A stretch of DNA of 64,000 bases from Dendronalium phyllosphericum CENA369 (GCF_016056275.1 NZ_JAECZA010000338.1:2757-66756), one strand, 5' to 3'; shown: positions 7,335-17,043, counted from the stretch's first letter. Numbers and translations: made by a program. Notes: generated from the sequence alone by a model not told the origin.

Positions 7335-8648
7335 TCACCTGGGCTGAAACCGAACCCGCAAACCATCTTTGGGACGATTTGAGGGAAAAAACACTGTATC
7401 TAAACTTTGATTGGGCAATATCTCCCAATGATAGCTGCGTAGAAGTTGGGCAGCAATAATTTTCATTTCCATTTTGGCAAAGGCTATACCGATACAAATG
7501 CGCGGGCCGCCACCAAAACCAATTAAGCTAAAAGGATACTGTTTGTGTTCTTGGCGCTGCGGACTGAAACGGTCGGGATCGAAACTTTCTGGTTGGGGAT
7601 AAATTTCCTCTAGCTTATGAGTCATGAGAATTGAATACAATAGTCGCCACCCAGCAGGAACATGAAAGCCGTTAAACTCAAAGTCTTTAATCACGCCACG
7701 AAACCCACCTCCGACAGGTTGATGAAATCTTTCAACTTCCAACAAAACCTGCTCTAAATAAGGCATTTGTCCCAATTGTTCTAAATTTAAATCGCCTTTA
7801 CTTGCTAGTTGCAATTGTTCTTCTCTAGCGCGTTTCAACACTTCTGGATGACGTGCTAATTCTACACATAGCCAAGTCAGCATTGATGTAGTAGTTTCAT
7901 GTCCCGCAAAGAGTAAAAGCACTGCTTGAACAATAAGTTCTTTTTCGCTTAAACTGTTACCTTCTTCATCTTTAGCTTGTATTAATAGGCTAAGGGTATC
8001 TTTTGTTGGGTTTTGCTGGCGTTCTCTGACAACTTTTTTTAAATGTTCTAAGATTTGATTGCGAGCTGCTATGGCTTTGCCAAATTTAGTAAATGGTAAG
8101 GGCAGGGTATTAATAGCAAATAGCCCATTTGTGAGAGTTGTAAACAATTGGCTAAGACGCACGCATTCAGCACCAGGAATAGTCCCTAGCAATAATTGAC
8201 TAGCAATATCAAATGTCAGTTGTTTAAACTCCTTATGCCAAGTAAATTCCTGTTATTTCTCCCATTTTTGGAGATAAGCATGGGTAATCTCTTGCATTGT
8301 GGTGACATAATTTGTCAGGGCTACCCCATGCAAGGCTGGCATCATCAAGCGGCGATTTCTACGATGTTCCTCTCCATCTTGCAGAAACAACGATTCGCCT
8401 AGCAATGTCTTGAAATTATCAGGCCATCCCTCCCGCCAAGAAAAATAATTCATATGGCTGGAAAGGACGAAATCAACTGCCTTTGGCCCTACCATCACTA
8501 CAGTCGGTTTGCCACTTAGATGAGTTTTAAAAATAGGCCCATACTGACGATAGCGCTTTTTGATAAAGTCTGGGTCGAAAAGAAAAGGAAGTGTCTCACC
8601 TAATATGGGTACACCAAAGCTTCCTGGAGGTATTTGATTGCTGTTCAT
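7335..8648 (-). pseudogene. Cytochrome P450 (CYP120-like) interrupted by one in-frame TAA
   Basis: Two blocks in the same reading frame make a full P450 of about 437 residues. Residues 1-131 run from the ATG at 8648 (start MNSNQIPPGSFGVPILGETL) to a TAA at 8255-8253. After it the frame stays open through QEFTWHKEFKQLTFDIASQL and on to the TGA at 7337-7335. The second block has the I-helix oxygen-binding motif FAGHETTTS, the K-helix E-x-x-R in LEVERF, and the haem loop FGGGPRICIG with its axial Cys. The proline-rich N-terminus and size fit CYP120, whose characterised member hydroxylates retinoids. No base is missing at the break, so this is a nonsense change, a sequencing error, or read-through. 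Everything else looks intact, so decay would be recent. Confidence 0.85.
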
Positions 8649-9040
8649 TTGTTAGGTTGCAGTTATAATAATTCGTAATTCGTAATTAAGAAAGTCTGAT
8701 TTAGTCTGGGTTCTTGGGTTTGGATCTGTATCATTATTTTTGGGAAATGGTATTAGGAGTAGCCCTGTAAAAATAGATAAAATTTTTAGAAAATAACTTC
8801 TCTTTTCTCTATGTTTTCCCGAAGTTTGCTCAATGCTCTTAACCCCCCGAAGTTGCTCCACTTGGTGAGTGAGTCACAGTCTTGGCGGTTCCCGTCGATT
8901 GCGAACTCACGAACCCGAAGGGGCAAAGCCCAAGACCGCACTTCTCTTTGCACGCAACTTCTCTGTGCGTCTGTGTTGTTCAAAAATAATTTATTTAACC
9001 ACAGAGGCACAGAGGAGGAAACTAGCGTGCAGATTCATAA
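8649..9040. other. Spacer with dispersed repeat fragments, no gene
   Basis: Short open frames exist on both strands here, but none has a recognisable domain. The region holds CCCGAAGTTTGCTC (8818-8831), the reverse complement of a motif seen again at 11290 and 36433, plus the sequence ACCACAGAGGCACAGAGG near 8999, a repeat common in cyanobacterial spacers. Confidence 0.6.
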
Positions 9041-10732
9041 CTAATTATTAAACAAGTCCAAATCTGTTACTGCACCGATACTGCTAGAAGAAACTAATTT
9101 GGCATATTTCGCTAACACGCCTTTGGTATAACGTGGTGCGGGAGGTTGCCAATTGGCACGACGACGAGCTAATTCTTCGTCAGAGATGTTTAACTGCAAT
9201 AGGCGTGCAGCAGCATCAATGGTAATACTATCGCCTTCTTCTACTAGAGCGATCGCACCCCCAACTGCTGCTTCTGGGGCAACGTGACCGACTACCATCC
9301 CATAAGTACCGCCAGAAAAGCGTCCATCGGTAATTAATCCTACAGAATCGCCTAAACCAGCACCGATAATTGCTGAGGTGGGAGCCAACATTTCCCGCAT
9401 TCCAGGGCCGCCCTTTGGCCCTTCATAGCGGATGACAAGAATATCACCAGCTTGGATTTTACCTGCCAAAATGGCATCTAAAGAAGCTTCTTCCGATTCA
9501 AAGACGCGGGCGGGGCCAGTAATCACTGGCTTTTTGACTCCGGTAATTTTAGCTACAGCCCCTTCTGTTGCCAAATTACCTCTAAGGATGGCTAAGTGAC
9601 CTTGGGCATACATCGGGTTGTTCCAAGGACGAATCACATCTTGATTAACAGATGGTTCTTCTGGGATGTCAGCCAAGACTTCGGCAATTGTTTGACCGCT
9701 GATAGTGAGGCTATCACCATGTAATAGATCGTGCACGAGGAGCATTTTCATTACTTGGGGAATGCCACCAGCTTTGTGCAAGTCCGTAGCAACATACCTA
9801 CCACTCGGTTTCAAATCGCACAACACTGGAACGCGGGCGCGGATAGTTTCAAAGTCATCCAGATTTAACTCTACATCAGCAGCACGAGCGATCGCTAATA
9901 AATGCAATACTGCATTTGTAGAACCACCCACCGCCATAATTACAGCAATGGCATTTTCTATGGATTTGCGGGTAATAATTTGGCGAGGCAAGATTTGTTT
10001 GCGAATGGCTTCAACTAAAACAAAAGCCGATTTTTCTGTACTGTCGGCTTTTTCGGCATCTTCAGCCGCCATTGTCGAGGAATAGGGTAAACTCATCCCC
10101 ATGGCTTCAAATGCCGAAGACATAGTGTTAGCTGTATACATCCCACCGCAGGAACCAGCACCAGGACAAGCCCGACTTTCAACTTCTAATAGTTCCTTTT
10201 CGTCAATTTTACCAGCGCTGTATTGACCTACCGCTTCAAAAGAACTGACAACTGTTAAATCGCGTCCGTTGTAATGACCGGGTTTAATCGTGCCACCGTA
10301 AACAAAGATAGCAGGGATATTCATCCGAGCGATCGCCAGCATTGCCCCTGGCATATTCTTATCACAACCACCAATAGCCAGCACGCCATCCATGCTTTGC
10401 CCAGTACAGGCAGTTTCAATCGAATCGGCAATTACTTCCCGCGATACTAGAGAATATTTCATCCCTTCGGTTCCCATGGAAATACCATCGCTGATGGTAA
10501 TTGTGCCGAACACTTGTGGCATCGCTTTAGCATTTTTGATGCCAACTTCTGCCCTTTGTGCCAGCTGGTTTATGCCCATATTGCAGGGAGTAATCGTACT
10601 GTAGCCATTGGCAATGCCCACAATGGCTTTGTTGAAATCTTCATCTTTAAAACCAACTGCACGCAGCATAGCTCTATTTGGCGATCGCTGCACTCCTTGC
10701 GTGACAACCTGGCTTCTCAAATTCTCCGACAT
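9041..10732 (-). CDS. ilvD: Dihydroxy-acid dehydratase
   Basis: IlvD dehydrates 2,3-dihydroxy-isovalerate and 2,3-dihydroxy-3-methylvalerate to the 2-oxo acids in valine, isoleucine and pantothenate synthesis. The 563-residue product is full length. It shows the Fe-S cluster cysteines in the family contexts CDKNMPGA and [16 protein letters not shown], an early ITPCNMG, the [12 protein letters not shown] block and the C-terminal [14 protein letters not shown] region that holds the active-site serine. It stands alone in the minus direction, followed by the repeat-rich spacer before the P450 gene. Confidence 0.97.
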   Translation of the reverse strand: MSENLRSQVVTQGVQRSPNRAMLRAVGFKDEDFNKAIVGIANGYSTITPCNMGINQLAQRAEVGIKNAKAMPQVFGTITISDGISMGTEGMKYSLVSREVIADSIETACTGQSMDGVLAIGGCDKNMPGAMLAIARMNIPAIFVYGGTIKPGHYNGRDLTVVSSFEAVGQYSAGKIDEKELLEVESRACPGAGSCGGMYTANTMSSAFEAMGMSLPYSSTMAAEDAEKADSTEKSAFVLVEAIRKQILPRQIITRKSIENAIAVIMAVGGSTNAVLHLLAIARAADVELNLDDFETIRARVPVLCDLKPSGRYVATDLHKAGGIPQVMKMLLVHDLLHGDSLTISGQTIAEVLADIPEEPSVNQDVIRPWNNPMYAQGHLAILRGNLATEGAVAKITGVKKPVITGPARVFESEEASLDAILAGKIQAGDILVIRYEGPKGGPGMREMLAPTSAIIGAGLGDSVGLITDGRFSGGTYGMVVGHVAPEAAVGGAIALVEEGDSITIDAAARLLQLNISDEELARRRANWQPPAPRYTKGVLAKYAKLVSSSSIGAVTDLDLFNN

Positions 10733-10839
10733 CTTTTTTCCCTTCGTGCCATCATCGCTACTGTTGCGATTGTATTATCTGATTTTCTCATGCATACGCA
10801 GCACATAGGAGTGGGGAGTAGGAAGTAGAAAGTCACAAG

Positions 10840-11070
10840 TGAGGAGTTTGCGCCTTGGAACTCGAAGCTTGAACCTTGGAACTTGAAGCTTGCGCTTTGG
10901 AACTCGAAGTTTGCGCCTTTGAACTCGAAGCTTGCGCCTTTGAACTCGAAGCTTGCGCCTTTGAACTCGAAGTTTGAGCCTTGGAACTCGAAGTTTGAGC
11001 CTTGGAACTCGAAGCTTGCGCCTTTGAACTCGAAATTTGCACCTTTGAACTCGAAGCTTGCACCTTTGAG
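10840..11070. repeat. 21-bp tandem repeat, about 11 copies, open in two frames
   Basis: The unit is GAACTCGAAGCTTGCGCCTTT and close variants, repeated with no spacers. On the minus strand it encodes eleven heptapeptides SSSKAQ(A/T) inside a 95-residue frame (10833-11120, first residues MQLIGEMQKSEGELNSGSK). On the plus strand it encodes LNSKLAP/WNSKFEP in a 111-residue frame. Neither frame has a recognisable domain, so I list the stretch as a repeat and regard translation as unproven. Unit length (3 x 7 bases) and the TTTGAACTC core resemble the repeat at the left edge. Confidence 0.85.
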
Positions 11071-11120
11071 CCTGAATTTAACTCTCCTTCAGACTTTTGC
11101 ATTTCACCTATTAATTGCAA

Positions 11121-11428
11121 ACATCAGGCTAAGGGGTAATGGAATTGAAAAAAAGGTAAGGGGTAAAGGAATTAAATCAAGTTTTCTCCCTTTCCCCTTT
11201 CATATCATGTCCGCCTAAATAGTTACGATAAGAGTGACGCGGAGATGGGGAGACGCGGAGAGAAGTTGCGTGCGGGGGTTCCTCCCGTTGAGCAAACTTC
11301 GGGGGACGCGGAGATTTTTTAATTGTAAGTGATTTACCGGACATGATATCACCGTTCCCCTTTACCCTTTCACCTTTCACCTTTCCCTTTTCCCGTCTGT
11401 CAAAAAGACTTTGGCAGACTACTACTCT
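11121..11428. other. Repeat-rich spacer
   Basis: No gene is supported. The stretch contains AAGGGGTAAAGG-type purine repeats and, opposite, CCTTTCACCTTTC runs (11345-11390) that can pair with them. At about 11260-11305 it holds a repeat with GGGGGTTCCTCCC followed by GAGCAAACTTCGG; a close relative recurs inside the ATP synthase operon (36405-36450). Confidence 0.6.
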
Positions 11429-12070
11429 CTATCGCAAATTAGCTGGCACTTTTTCAGGAACTACCCAGTAGTAAATAGTTTTTCCTTCTACTTGTAGCGT
11501 TTGCTGTGGTTTCCAGTCGCCCATATCGAAAGCGTGGGAGACAATCCGAGTACCGGGTTTAAGTTGCAATAGCTTAGGGCGGAGTTTGAGGTTGATATCG
11601 GGTAGCAAATAGAGTGTAATCACTGTAGCGTTACTGAAATCTGTATTAAATAAGTCTTGCTGAACAAACTTAGCGCGATCGCTTACTCCTGCCTTCTTGG
11701 CATTTTCGTTAGCTTCTTGAATGCGTCGTGGATCGATATCTATACCAGTGCCTTGTGTACCGAACTTTTGGGCGGCTGTAATTACGATTCGCCCGTCACC
11801 ACTGCCAAGGTCGTAGAGTACATCATTTTTGTTGACTTTTGCCACTTTTAACATTGCATCTACTACAGGTTGTGGCGTTGGCACATAGGGAACATCACCA
11901 GGACGTTCTTGAGGTTGAGTTGTAGGAGTTAATGTTTCAGTCTGAGCGGTCAAAGAAGGAGATTGTGCCCCTGCTTCTAAGTCGGGCTGTTGCGTCGTAC
12001 ATCCAGCCATCCCCAAGCTAGTAACACTAAATCCTGTAACCAATAAAAGTAGGATTTTTTTGAAGCTCAT
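11429..12070 (-). CDS. Lipoprotein with a class I SAM methyltransferase domain
   Basis: The 213-residue product begins with a signal peptide (KKILLLLVTGFSVTSL) and a lipobox GMAGC, so it should be lipidated and membrane-anchored. A low-complexity Pro/Thr/Gln linker follows, then a compact methyltransferase domain: PYVPTPQPVVDAMLKVA, the SAM loop VLYDLGSGDGRIVITAAQ, GIDIDP at the end of strand 2, and VITLYLLPDINLKLRP. The PYVPTP lead-in is typical of exported or membrane methyltransferases found in cyanobacteria and proteobacteria. The substrate is unknown. An SD-like AAGGAG lies just upstream of the ATG. The next gene upstream, the permease, ends 57 bases away. Confidence 0.8.
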   Translation of the reverse strand: MSFKKILLLLVTGFSVTSLGMAGCTTQQPDLEAGAQSPSLTAQTETLTPTTQPQERPGDVPYVPTPQPVVDAMLKVAKVNKNDVLYDLGSGDGRIVITAAQKFGTQGTGIDIDPRRIQEANENAKKAGVSDRAKFVQQDLFNTDFSNATVITLYLLPDINLKLRPKLLQLKPGTRIVSHAFDMGDWKPQQTLQVEGKTIYYWVVPEKVPANLR

Positions 12071-12127
12071 GAATTTTCTCCTTAATCGTTACCAGAGGTC
12101 AAGATTGTTTATCCGAGAAGTATTGCC

Positions 12128-13483
12128 TCACGCCCTACTTTGACGGTGGCGATTCCAAATCAAGATGGGAATGCCTGCTATCACAACCAAAACGCCTACA
12201 AATGCCCCAACGTTGGTATAAACCAAGCTTGAGTAAAGCAGATAAACACAAACAGCACAAAATAGCAATGGGGTGATGGGGTAAAATGGCACACTGAACG
12301 GGCGGAGGATATTCGGTTCGCGCTTTCGCAGCAATAATAACGATATGCCAGAAAGTAAGAAGAAAAACCAAAATACGGGGGCAGTGTAATCCACCATTGT
12401 TTCAAAGCCCTTGCGGGTAAGTGTGCCTAATAAAACCAGCGCTAAGGCGATCGCTGCTTGTAACAATAAGGCATGGCTAGGAGTACTGGGGCGTTGTTGC
12501 CAGCGTCCCATAAAGCTAAATAAGGAAAAATCTTGTCCTAGGGCGTAATTAGTACGTGCCCCTGTAAAAATTGTGGCGTTGATTGCGCCTAAAGTAGCGA
12601 TCGCAATCAATAAACTAATGAACAAAGCTCCCGGTGTGCCCCAAACAGAGCGCATTAAATCTGCGGCTACTGCTTCTGAAGTTGCCATGTTGGCTAATCC
12701 CAATCCGCGCAGAAAAGCTAAATTGATTGATAAATAAATAGCAGTAATAATCCCAATACTCCAAAGTAGCGATCGCACAATATTGCGTTGTTTGTTTTGA
12801 ATTTCTGCCGAGATATATGCCGCCTCGTTCCAGCCACCATAGGATAGCAACACAAATACCATTGCCAGTCCCCAAGTTCCTGACGATGTAGATTCTACAG
12901 GAGCGGCAGAATTAGGTGTGGCAGTCAGCCCCAGAATTACAACTAGTAATAAACCCAGAACTTTCGCCACAGTGAGTAGGTTTTGCGTCCACTTACCTTG
13001 TTGCAAACCGATAATATTTAAACCAGTTAAAATAGCAATCGCTGCTGCTGCATAAACAGAAGGCGAAAATGCTCCTAGCCGCCATATCTCAGTGGCATAA
13101 TCGCCAAAAACAAATGCTAATAGAGCAATCGAACCAGTTTGAATCACTGTCATCCTTGCCCAAGCAAATAAAAAGGCGACTCTGCCTCCAAAAGCCCGTT
13201 TCAGGTAGTAGTAAGCACCACCGACATCGGGATAAGTTGTAGCCAACTCTGCATAGCACAACGCTCCGACAAAAGACACTGCACCACCAGCCAACCAAAA
13301 CAGCAATACAGCCAGATTGCTACCTGCTTGAGCTGCCACTAAAGCAGGTGTTTGAAAAATCCCTGCTCCAATGACAATACCGACAATCAGAGCTATAGCA
13401 TCTGATAATGTCAGCAACGGTTTCGGGGCAGCCACTTCAGTTGTCGTTATCTGCCCTACACTAAAGTTTTCACGTCTACTCAC
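12128..13483 (-). CDS. APC-superfamily amino acid permease
   Basis: A 451-residue polytopic membrane protein with about twelve hydrophobic segments. The first segment carries the APC glycine motif (IVGIVIGAGIFQTPALVAAQ), and segment 6 has the conserved SYGGWNEAAYISAEI stretch. It should import amino acids or related amines across the plasma membrane; the SYGGWN motif and size resemble the LAT/YkbA-like group, but the substrate is not determinable. The start is a GTG at 13483 with GAGG upstream. A second minus-strand gene (methyltransferase lipoprotein) follows and may share the transcript. Confidence 0.87.
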   Translation of the reverse strand: MSRRENFSVGQITTTEVAAPKPLLTLSDAIALIVGIVIGAGIFQTPALVAAQAGSNLAVLLFWLAGGAVSFVGALCYAELATTYPDVGGAYYYLKRAFGGRVAFLFAWARMTVIQTGSIALLAFVFGDYATEIWRLGAFSPSVYAAAAIAILTGLNIIGLQQGKWTQNLLTVAKVLGLLLVVILGLTATPNSAAPVESTSSGTWGLAMVFVLLSYGGWNEAAYISAEIQNKQRNIVRSLLWSIGIITAIYLSINLAFLRGLGLANMATSEAVAADLMRSVWGTPGALFISLLIAIATLGAINATIFTGARTNYALGQDFSLFSFMGRWQQRPSTPSHALLLQAAIALALVLLGTLTRKGFETMVDYTAPVFWFFFLLSGISLLLLRKREPNILRPFSVPFYPITPLLFCAVCVYLLYSSLVYTNVGAFVGVLVVIAGIPILIWNRHRQSRA

Positions 13484-13725
13484 ATTGATTCCTCGTTAGT
13501 GTTGAAAGCTCACGCAGCTATCGCCACTTTGGGATGATTAAATTTACCCAATATTTTTATTCTGGAAAGTAAATGTGACTAGAAAGTGAAAATAACGAAT
13601 TAGGCTACGGGTTTAGCTTCACCCCCAGCCCCAGCCAAAAAAGCGCTCGCTCGCTCGATTCCTTTATTTAATCCATCTTTTGCCTATACTGCCTAGCCTC
13701 CAGTCTTTATCCTGATTCAGCAACA

Positions 13726-15918
13726 TTACTGCGTTGGTAACTGTGGGTGTGCAGCGGAGTACTTTGCCACTATTTGGGAAATTTCAGGGTTGTAAAGTCT
13801 GAGATAATTCCAATAGTTACCAAATACTTGCCGCACGTAATTTCTAGTTTCATCAAAGGGAATTTGTTCGACAAACTCATCTGGATCTTCTGTAGATAGA
13901 GTTTGTAGCCATTTGGAAACATTACCCGGCCCGGCATTGTAACTTGCGATCGCCAGCAGTGAATTATTTCCATACTGCTGATGAGTATGATCCAAATACC
14001 ACGTGCCCAACATGATATTTTGGTCGGGATTTTCCAGGTTTATTGTTTTACTATCTAATTTAATTTGTGGGGCTATCCATTTAGCTGTATCTGGCATCAC
14101 CTGCATCAAACCTGTAGCACCAACAACGGATTTGATTTTCGCTTCAAACCGCGACTCTTGACGAATCAAGGCAGTGACTAACAAAGGATTAAGTTGACGC
14201 TGTTGCGACCACTTTTCAATTTCTGGAAGATAAGGAAAGGGATAGCGCGCTTGCCAGTATGTTATTTGTTTGCTCAAAGCTTGATATTGAGCTTGTTCCT
14301 GGGGAATTTCTCGGTCTTCCAATTTAGAGATGATGTCAATTCCCGATAGATTTTCTCCTTTGGCTAGCCGCACCAACCCTTCAGTGAATTGTTCTGCGAC
14401 AGTGGGCTGTTGTTTATTTTTAAATTCTGTCTCCCATTGCAGCCAAGCATCGCGGTCTTGACCTAGCAGGTACAATTCTTTGAAAGTTTCGGAACCAGCA
14501 GTAGGTATAGGACGCAGCCTCGGAACTATTTCTGGATTCATTTGCCGCAAGGTTTTAAAGTTGCCGACATCCAGACCTAACAGAATTGCCGCTCGCCATG
14601 CATAGTAAGAGTAGGGAAACTGGCTAATGACATACTCTAAAGCTGTTTTCGCCTCTTGTTGCTTGCCAAGAGCATTTGCCCATTTGCCAACCCAAAAGCC
14701 TGCTCTCGGAGCCAAAATACTGTTAGGGTTGTTGGTAGTAATTGGTTGCGCCCATTCCCAAGCTCCTACGTAATCTTTGGCTTTGGCTTTATCTTGGGCA
14801 ACTTTCCACCGATACTCTGCGGCTTCATCAGAGGTTCCATACTTGGTTATGAGTAATTCCCAAGTTTGTTTAGCCGTTCCATCCTTGAGTCCTTCCTGAA
14901 TTTTGGCTTTTGCTGCCAGTGCTTGACTTGCTTGGTCGGGAAATTTATTGATTACTAGGTCGAAGTATGGTAAGCCATCTTTAGGTGTTTTTGCCATTTC
15001 TGCCAGCCTTAGCAGGGCAGTTCCCGTTTCTTTGGCATCTGGAAATTGCTTGGTCAGTTGATTGTAAGTGGCGATCGCTTTTGAGCGGTTTTTGCCATTT
15101 ATCTGCAATCCTCGACCAAGGCGGTAGAGATTGCGGGGCGTTTGAGTTGCTTTGGCATAAGCATCCGCAGCTTTAGCAAACTGATTATTTTCCCAATAGG
15201 CTGTACCAACTATTTCCCAGTCTTCGGGCTTGAGAGAGGGCTGGCTTACTAGCCGATCTAACACGCCCACTATGCCTGCTTGGTTGTAGGCATATTTTGC
15301 CAAGATTAACTGTAATTGCGGCTGATTGGGATTCTCTTGCAACAACTTTTGTATGATTTCCCAAGTCAGGGGATTGGAAGGAAATTGCGCGATCGCTTGC
15401 TGCTGTAGCTTGGGTTGGGCAATGAGATACATTGCTTTGACTGCGCCCGGTTCTTTGGGATACAGTTTCAGCACTTTTTGCCTGAGATCCGAGGCTTTGC
15501 CATCTTCGCCCAACAAATCCTCTGCCTGTGCTTGTTTCAGCAAAATATAAGGCGCTAAGGCAGGATAATCAGTCTCTAATCCTTTGAGTAAAATCAGCGC
15601 CTTTTGCGCTTGCGTTCTTTCAATGTAATCACTTGCCAATAGATATCTAGCCCTTTCTCGGTCTGGCGAAGGAGCATTTTGGGCGAGGTTTGCTAGTTTG
15701 TCCGCCCGTTCCGCTGGCGATAGCGATACGAGTGGGAACACAGCTGATTTGGCTTTATTGGCATCAGACGTTTGCTCAACTTGATTGTTACTGAGTTTGA
15801 GCCATTGTCCTAGAGATTTTCCTATCTGTGGTGCTGCCACCATTGCCCCAGCTGAAAAGGCAAATAGCGCCGCACCAACGATGAGAGGAATTTGCTTTTT
15901 TTGTAGTTTCTTCAGCAT
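13726..15918 (-). CDS. Slt-type lytic murein transglycosylase with TPR-like helical repeats
   Basis: The 730-residue product begins with a membrane-anchor/signal segment (IPLIVGAALFAFSAGAMVAA). About 500 residues of helical, TPR-like repeats follow (for example ARYLLASDYIERTQAQKALI and FAKAADAYAKATQTP), matching the U-shaped superhelix of Slt70. The C-terminal catalytic domain starts at about residue 575. It holds the catalytic Glu in ALIRQESRFEAKIKS, then VVGATGLMQVMPDTAKWIAP and IASYNAGPGNVSKWL. The enzyme cleaves peptidoglycan strands to 1,6-anhydro products during wall turnover. In filamentous cyanobacteria wall hydrolases also open septal nanopores, but nothing here assigns that role. 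Confidence 0.9.
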   Translation of the reverse strand: MLKKLQKKQIPLIVGAALFAFSAGAMVAAPQIGKSLGQWLKLSNNQVEQTSDANKAKSAVFPLVSLSPAERADKLANLAQNAPSPDRERARYLLASDYIERTQAQKALILLKGLETDYPALAPYILLKQAQAEDLLGEDGKASDLRQKVLKLYPKEPGAVKAMYLIAQPKLQQQAIAQFPSNPLTWEIIQKLLQENPNQPQLQLILAKYAYNQAGIVGVLDRLVSQPSLKPEDWEIVGTAYWENNQFAKAADAYAKATQTPRNLYRLGRGLQINGKNRSKAIATYNQLTKQFPDAKETGTALLRLAEMAKTPKDGLPYFDLVINKFPDQASQALAAKAKIQEGLKDGTAKQTWELLITKYGTSDEAAEYRWKVAQDKAKAKDYVGAWEWAQPITTNNPNSILAPRAGFWVGKWANALGKQQEAKTALEYVISQFPYSYYAWRAAILLGLDVGNFKTLRQMNPEIVPRLRPIPTAGSETFKELYLLGQDRDAWLQWETEFKNKQQPTVAEQFTEGLVRLAKGENLSGIDIISKLEDREIPQEQAQYQALSKQITYWQARYPFPYLPEIEKWSQQRQLNPLLVTALIRQESRFEAKIKSVVGATGLMQVMPDTAKWIAPQIKLDSKTINLENPDQNIMLGTWYLDHTHQQYGNNSLLAIASYNAGPGNVSKWLQTLSTEDPDEFVEQIPFDETRNYVRQVFGNYWNYLRLYNPEISQIVAKYSAAHPQLPTQ

Positions 15919-16384
15919 CGATACCCGCTGAAAAGTTCCAATGAATTTCCTGAAACTTTAGCATTCCTGAACGTCAGGAGCGCAAATCTTCAATTTTGAT
16001 TTTTAGTTCTCAGTCTGCAATTCCAGAAGACTAGTAACGATTGACACTTAAATTTACAATTGCTAAAACTGTCATCACTACATAGGTTACATATATATTA
16101 AGCTAATTAAGCTAAAGCGCATTTAATTTTCAGAAATACTCATAGAGGCAGGGTGCAGGGGGCAGTCCCGATGAAAAAATTTTCATCACCATGCATGAAA
16201 AAGGAATATTCCCTACACCCTACACCCCACAACGCCACTTCCTCCACTTGGGGAAACCCCAAGACCGGAGTGGCTCCCCTACACCCTTTTTCAAGGCAGG
16301 GGGTAAAACTATTACTATTCCTAGCATTCACGCTTGTCATTATGTCCTAAAGGTTGTGACTACGGCTGTATTTAGAATTTATGG
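15919..16384. other. Spacer between slt and padR with repeats, no gene
   Basis: No coding frame is convincing. The stretch contains one copy of a 38-bp dispersed repeat (16108-16145) and C-rich heptamers of the CCCTACA type (16209-16228), with matching G-rich sequence at 16145-16160, which allow hairpins. The short open frames here encode no recognisable domain. Confidence 0.55.
16108..16145. repeat. Dispersed 38-bp repeat, copy 1
   Basis: The sequence TAAGCTAAAGCGCATTTAAT, continuing through TTTCAGAAATACTCATAG, recurs at 43561-43598 with one mismatch (the last 30 bases are identical). Both copies are in spacers, and the flanks differ. Confidence 0.8.
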
Positions 16385-16440
16385 TTGACACAAAACGATA
16401 TATCGCGATATATTCTATTTACAATAACGATATATCGTGA
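16385..16440 (+). promoter_or_regulatory. padR promoter with two palindromic operators
   Basis: A -35 box TTGACA (16385-16390) and a -10 box TATATT (16409-16414) are 18 bases apart. A perfect 16-bp palindrome ATATATCGCGATATAT (16398-16413) sits between and over them. A second palindrome ACGATATATCGT is at 16427-16438. The shared core CGATATATCG has centres 32 bp (about three helical turns) apart. The fit with a dimeric regulator suggests autorepression by the PadR protein encoded 30 bases downstream. Confidence 0.7.
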
Positions 16441-16467
16441 TACACCATAAAAACACAAAGAAACATT

Positions 16468-17043
16468 ATGTTCAGAAAATTTCATCCACATCATCTCGTA
16501 CCAGCATGGGCAGAAGTTGGATCTGGCAATCAATTTTTCATGAGTGGGCGACATGGACGCAGAGGTTCGCCTAGAGATGGTTGGCCAGATGAGCCTCGCA
16601 CCCGTCGTGGAGACATTAAATTTATGCTGCTTGGGCTTTTATCTGAGCGTCCCCAGCACGGCTATGAATTGATTAAAGAGCTAGAAACCCGTCGCGGCGG
16701 CTTTCACCGTCTTAGTCCTGGTTCAGTCTATCCCACACTTCAGATGCTCGAAGAAGGCGGTTATTTGACCAGCGAACAAGTCGATGGCAAGCGTGTTTAT
16801 ACAATTACAGAAAGTGGTAGACAATTCTTGAGCGATCGCAACCAGCATGCTGATTCAAAAAACACTCATGACAGTTTTAGGGAAAACAAGCCTTCTGAAT
16901 TGATTGAATTGCGGCATACTTTAACCCAGTTGAATGATGCAGTCACGCAAATTGCTCGAAGTGGCAATTTGGAGCAAGCAAATCTAGTACGCGATCTGCT
17001 TGTTCAGGTAAAGCGTGAGATTTACAAGTTTCTTGCAGAGTAG
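16468..17043 (+). CDS. PadR-family transcriptional regulator
   Basis: A 191-residue protein. A His/Gly/Arg-rich N-terminus of about 50 residues (FRKFHPHHLVPAW, GRHGRRGSPRDG) precedes the PadR winged helix: DIKFMLLGLLSERPQHGYEL, then RLSPGSVYPTLQMLEEGGYL, the beta-wing VDGKRVYTITESGR. A C-terminal helical dimerisation segment follows (ELRHTLTQLNDAVTQIAR). The His-rich leader followed by RRGDIKFMLL resembles metal-responsive PadR proteins such as YqjI, so a metal or redox signal is possible. No target gene lies immediately downstream; the operators in its own promoter point to autoregulation. Confidence 0.88.
   Translation: MFRKFHPHHLVPAWAEVGSGNQFFMSGRHGRRGSPRDGWPDEPRTRRGDIKFMLLGLLSERPQHGYELIKELETRRGGFHRLSPGSVYPTLQMLEEGGYLTSEQVDGKRVYTITESGRQFLSDRNQHADSKNTHDSFRENKPSELIELRHTLTQLNDAVTQIARSGNLEQANLVRDLLVQVKREIYKFLAE

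Noticed and set aside
6574-7497. 307-aa reading of the membrane protein gene starting inside the P450
   Set aside because: The first 57 residues overlap the P450 haem region in another frame; the ATG at 7326 follows the P450 stop by 8 bases and gives a sensible protein.
8652-9051. Four short overlapping frames between the P450 and ilvD
   Set aside because: All lie in dispersed repeat sequence, on both strands, with no domain or ribosome-binding site.
16140-16388. Three short frames rich in Pro, Thr and Lys before padR
   Set aside because: They come from C-rich and G-rich heptamers; the same sequence is open on both strands.
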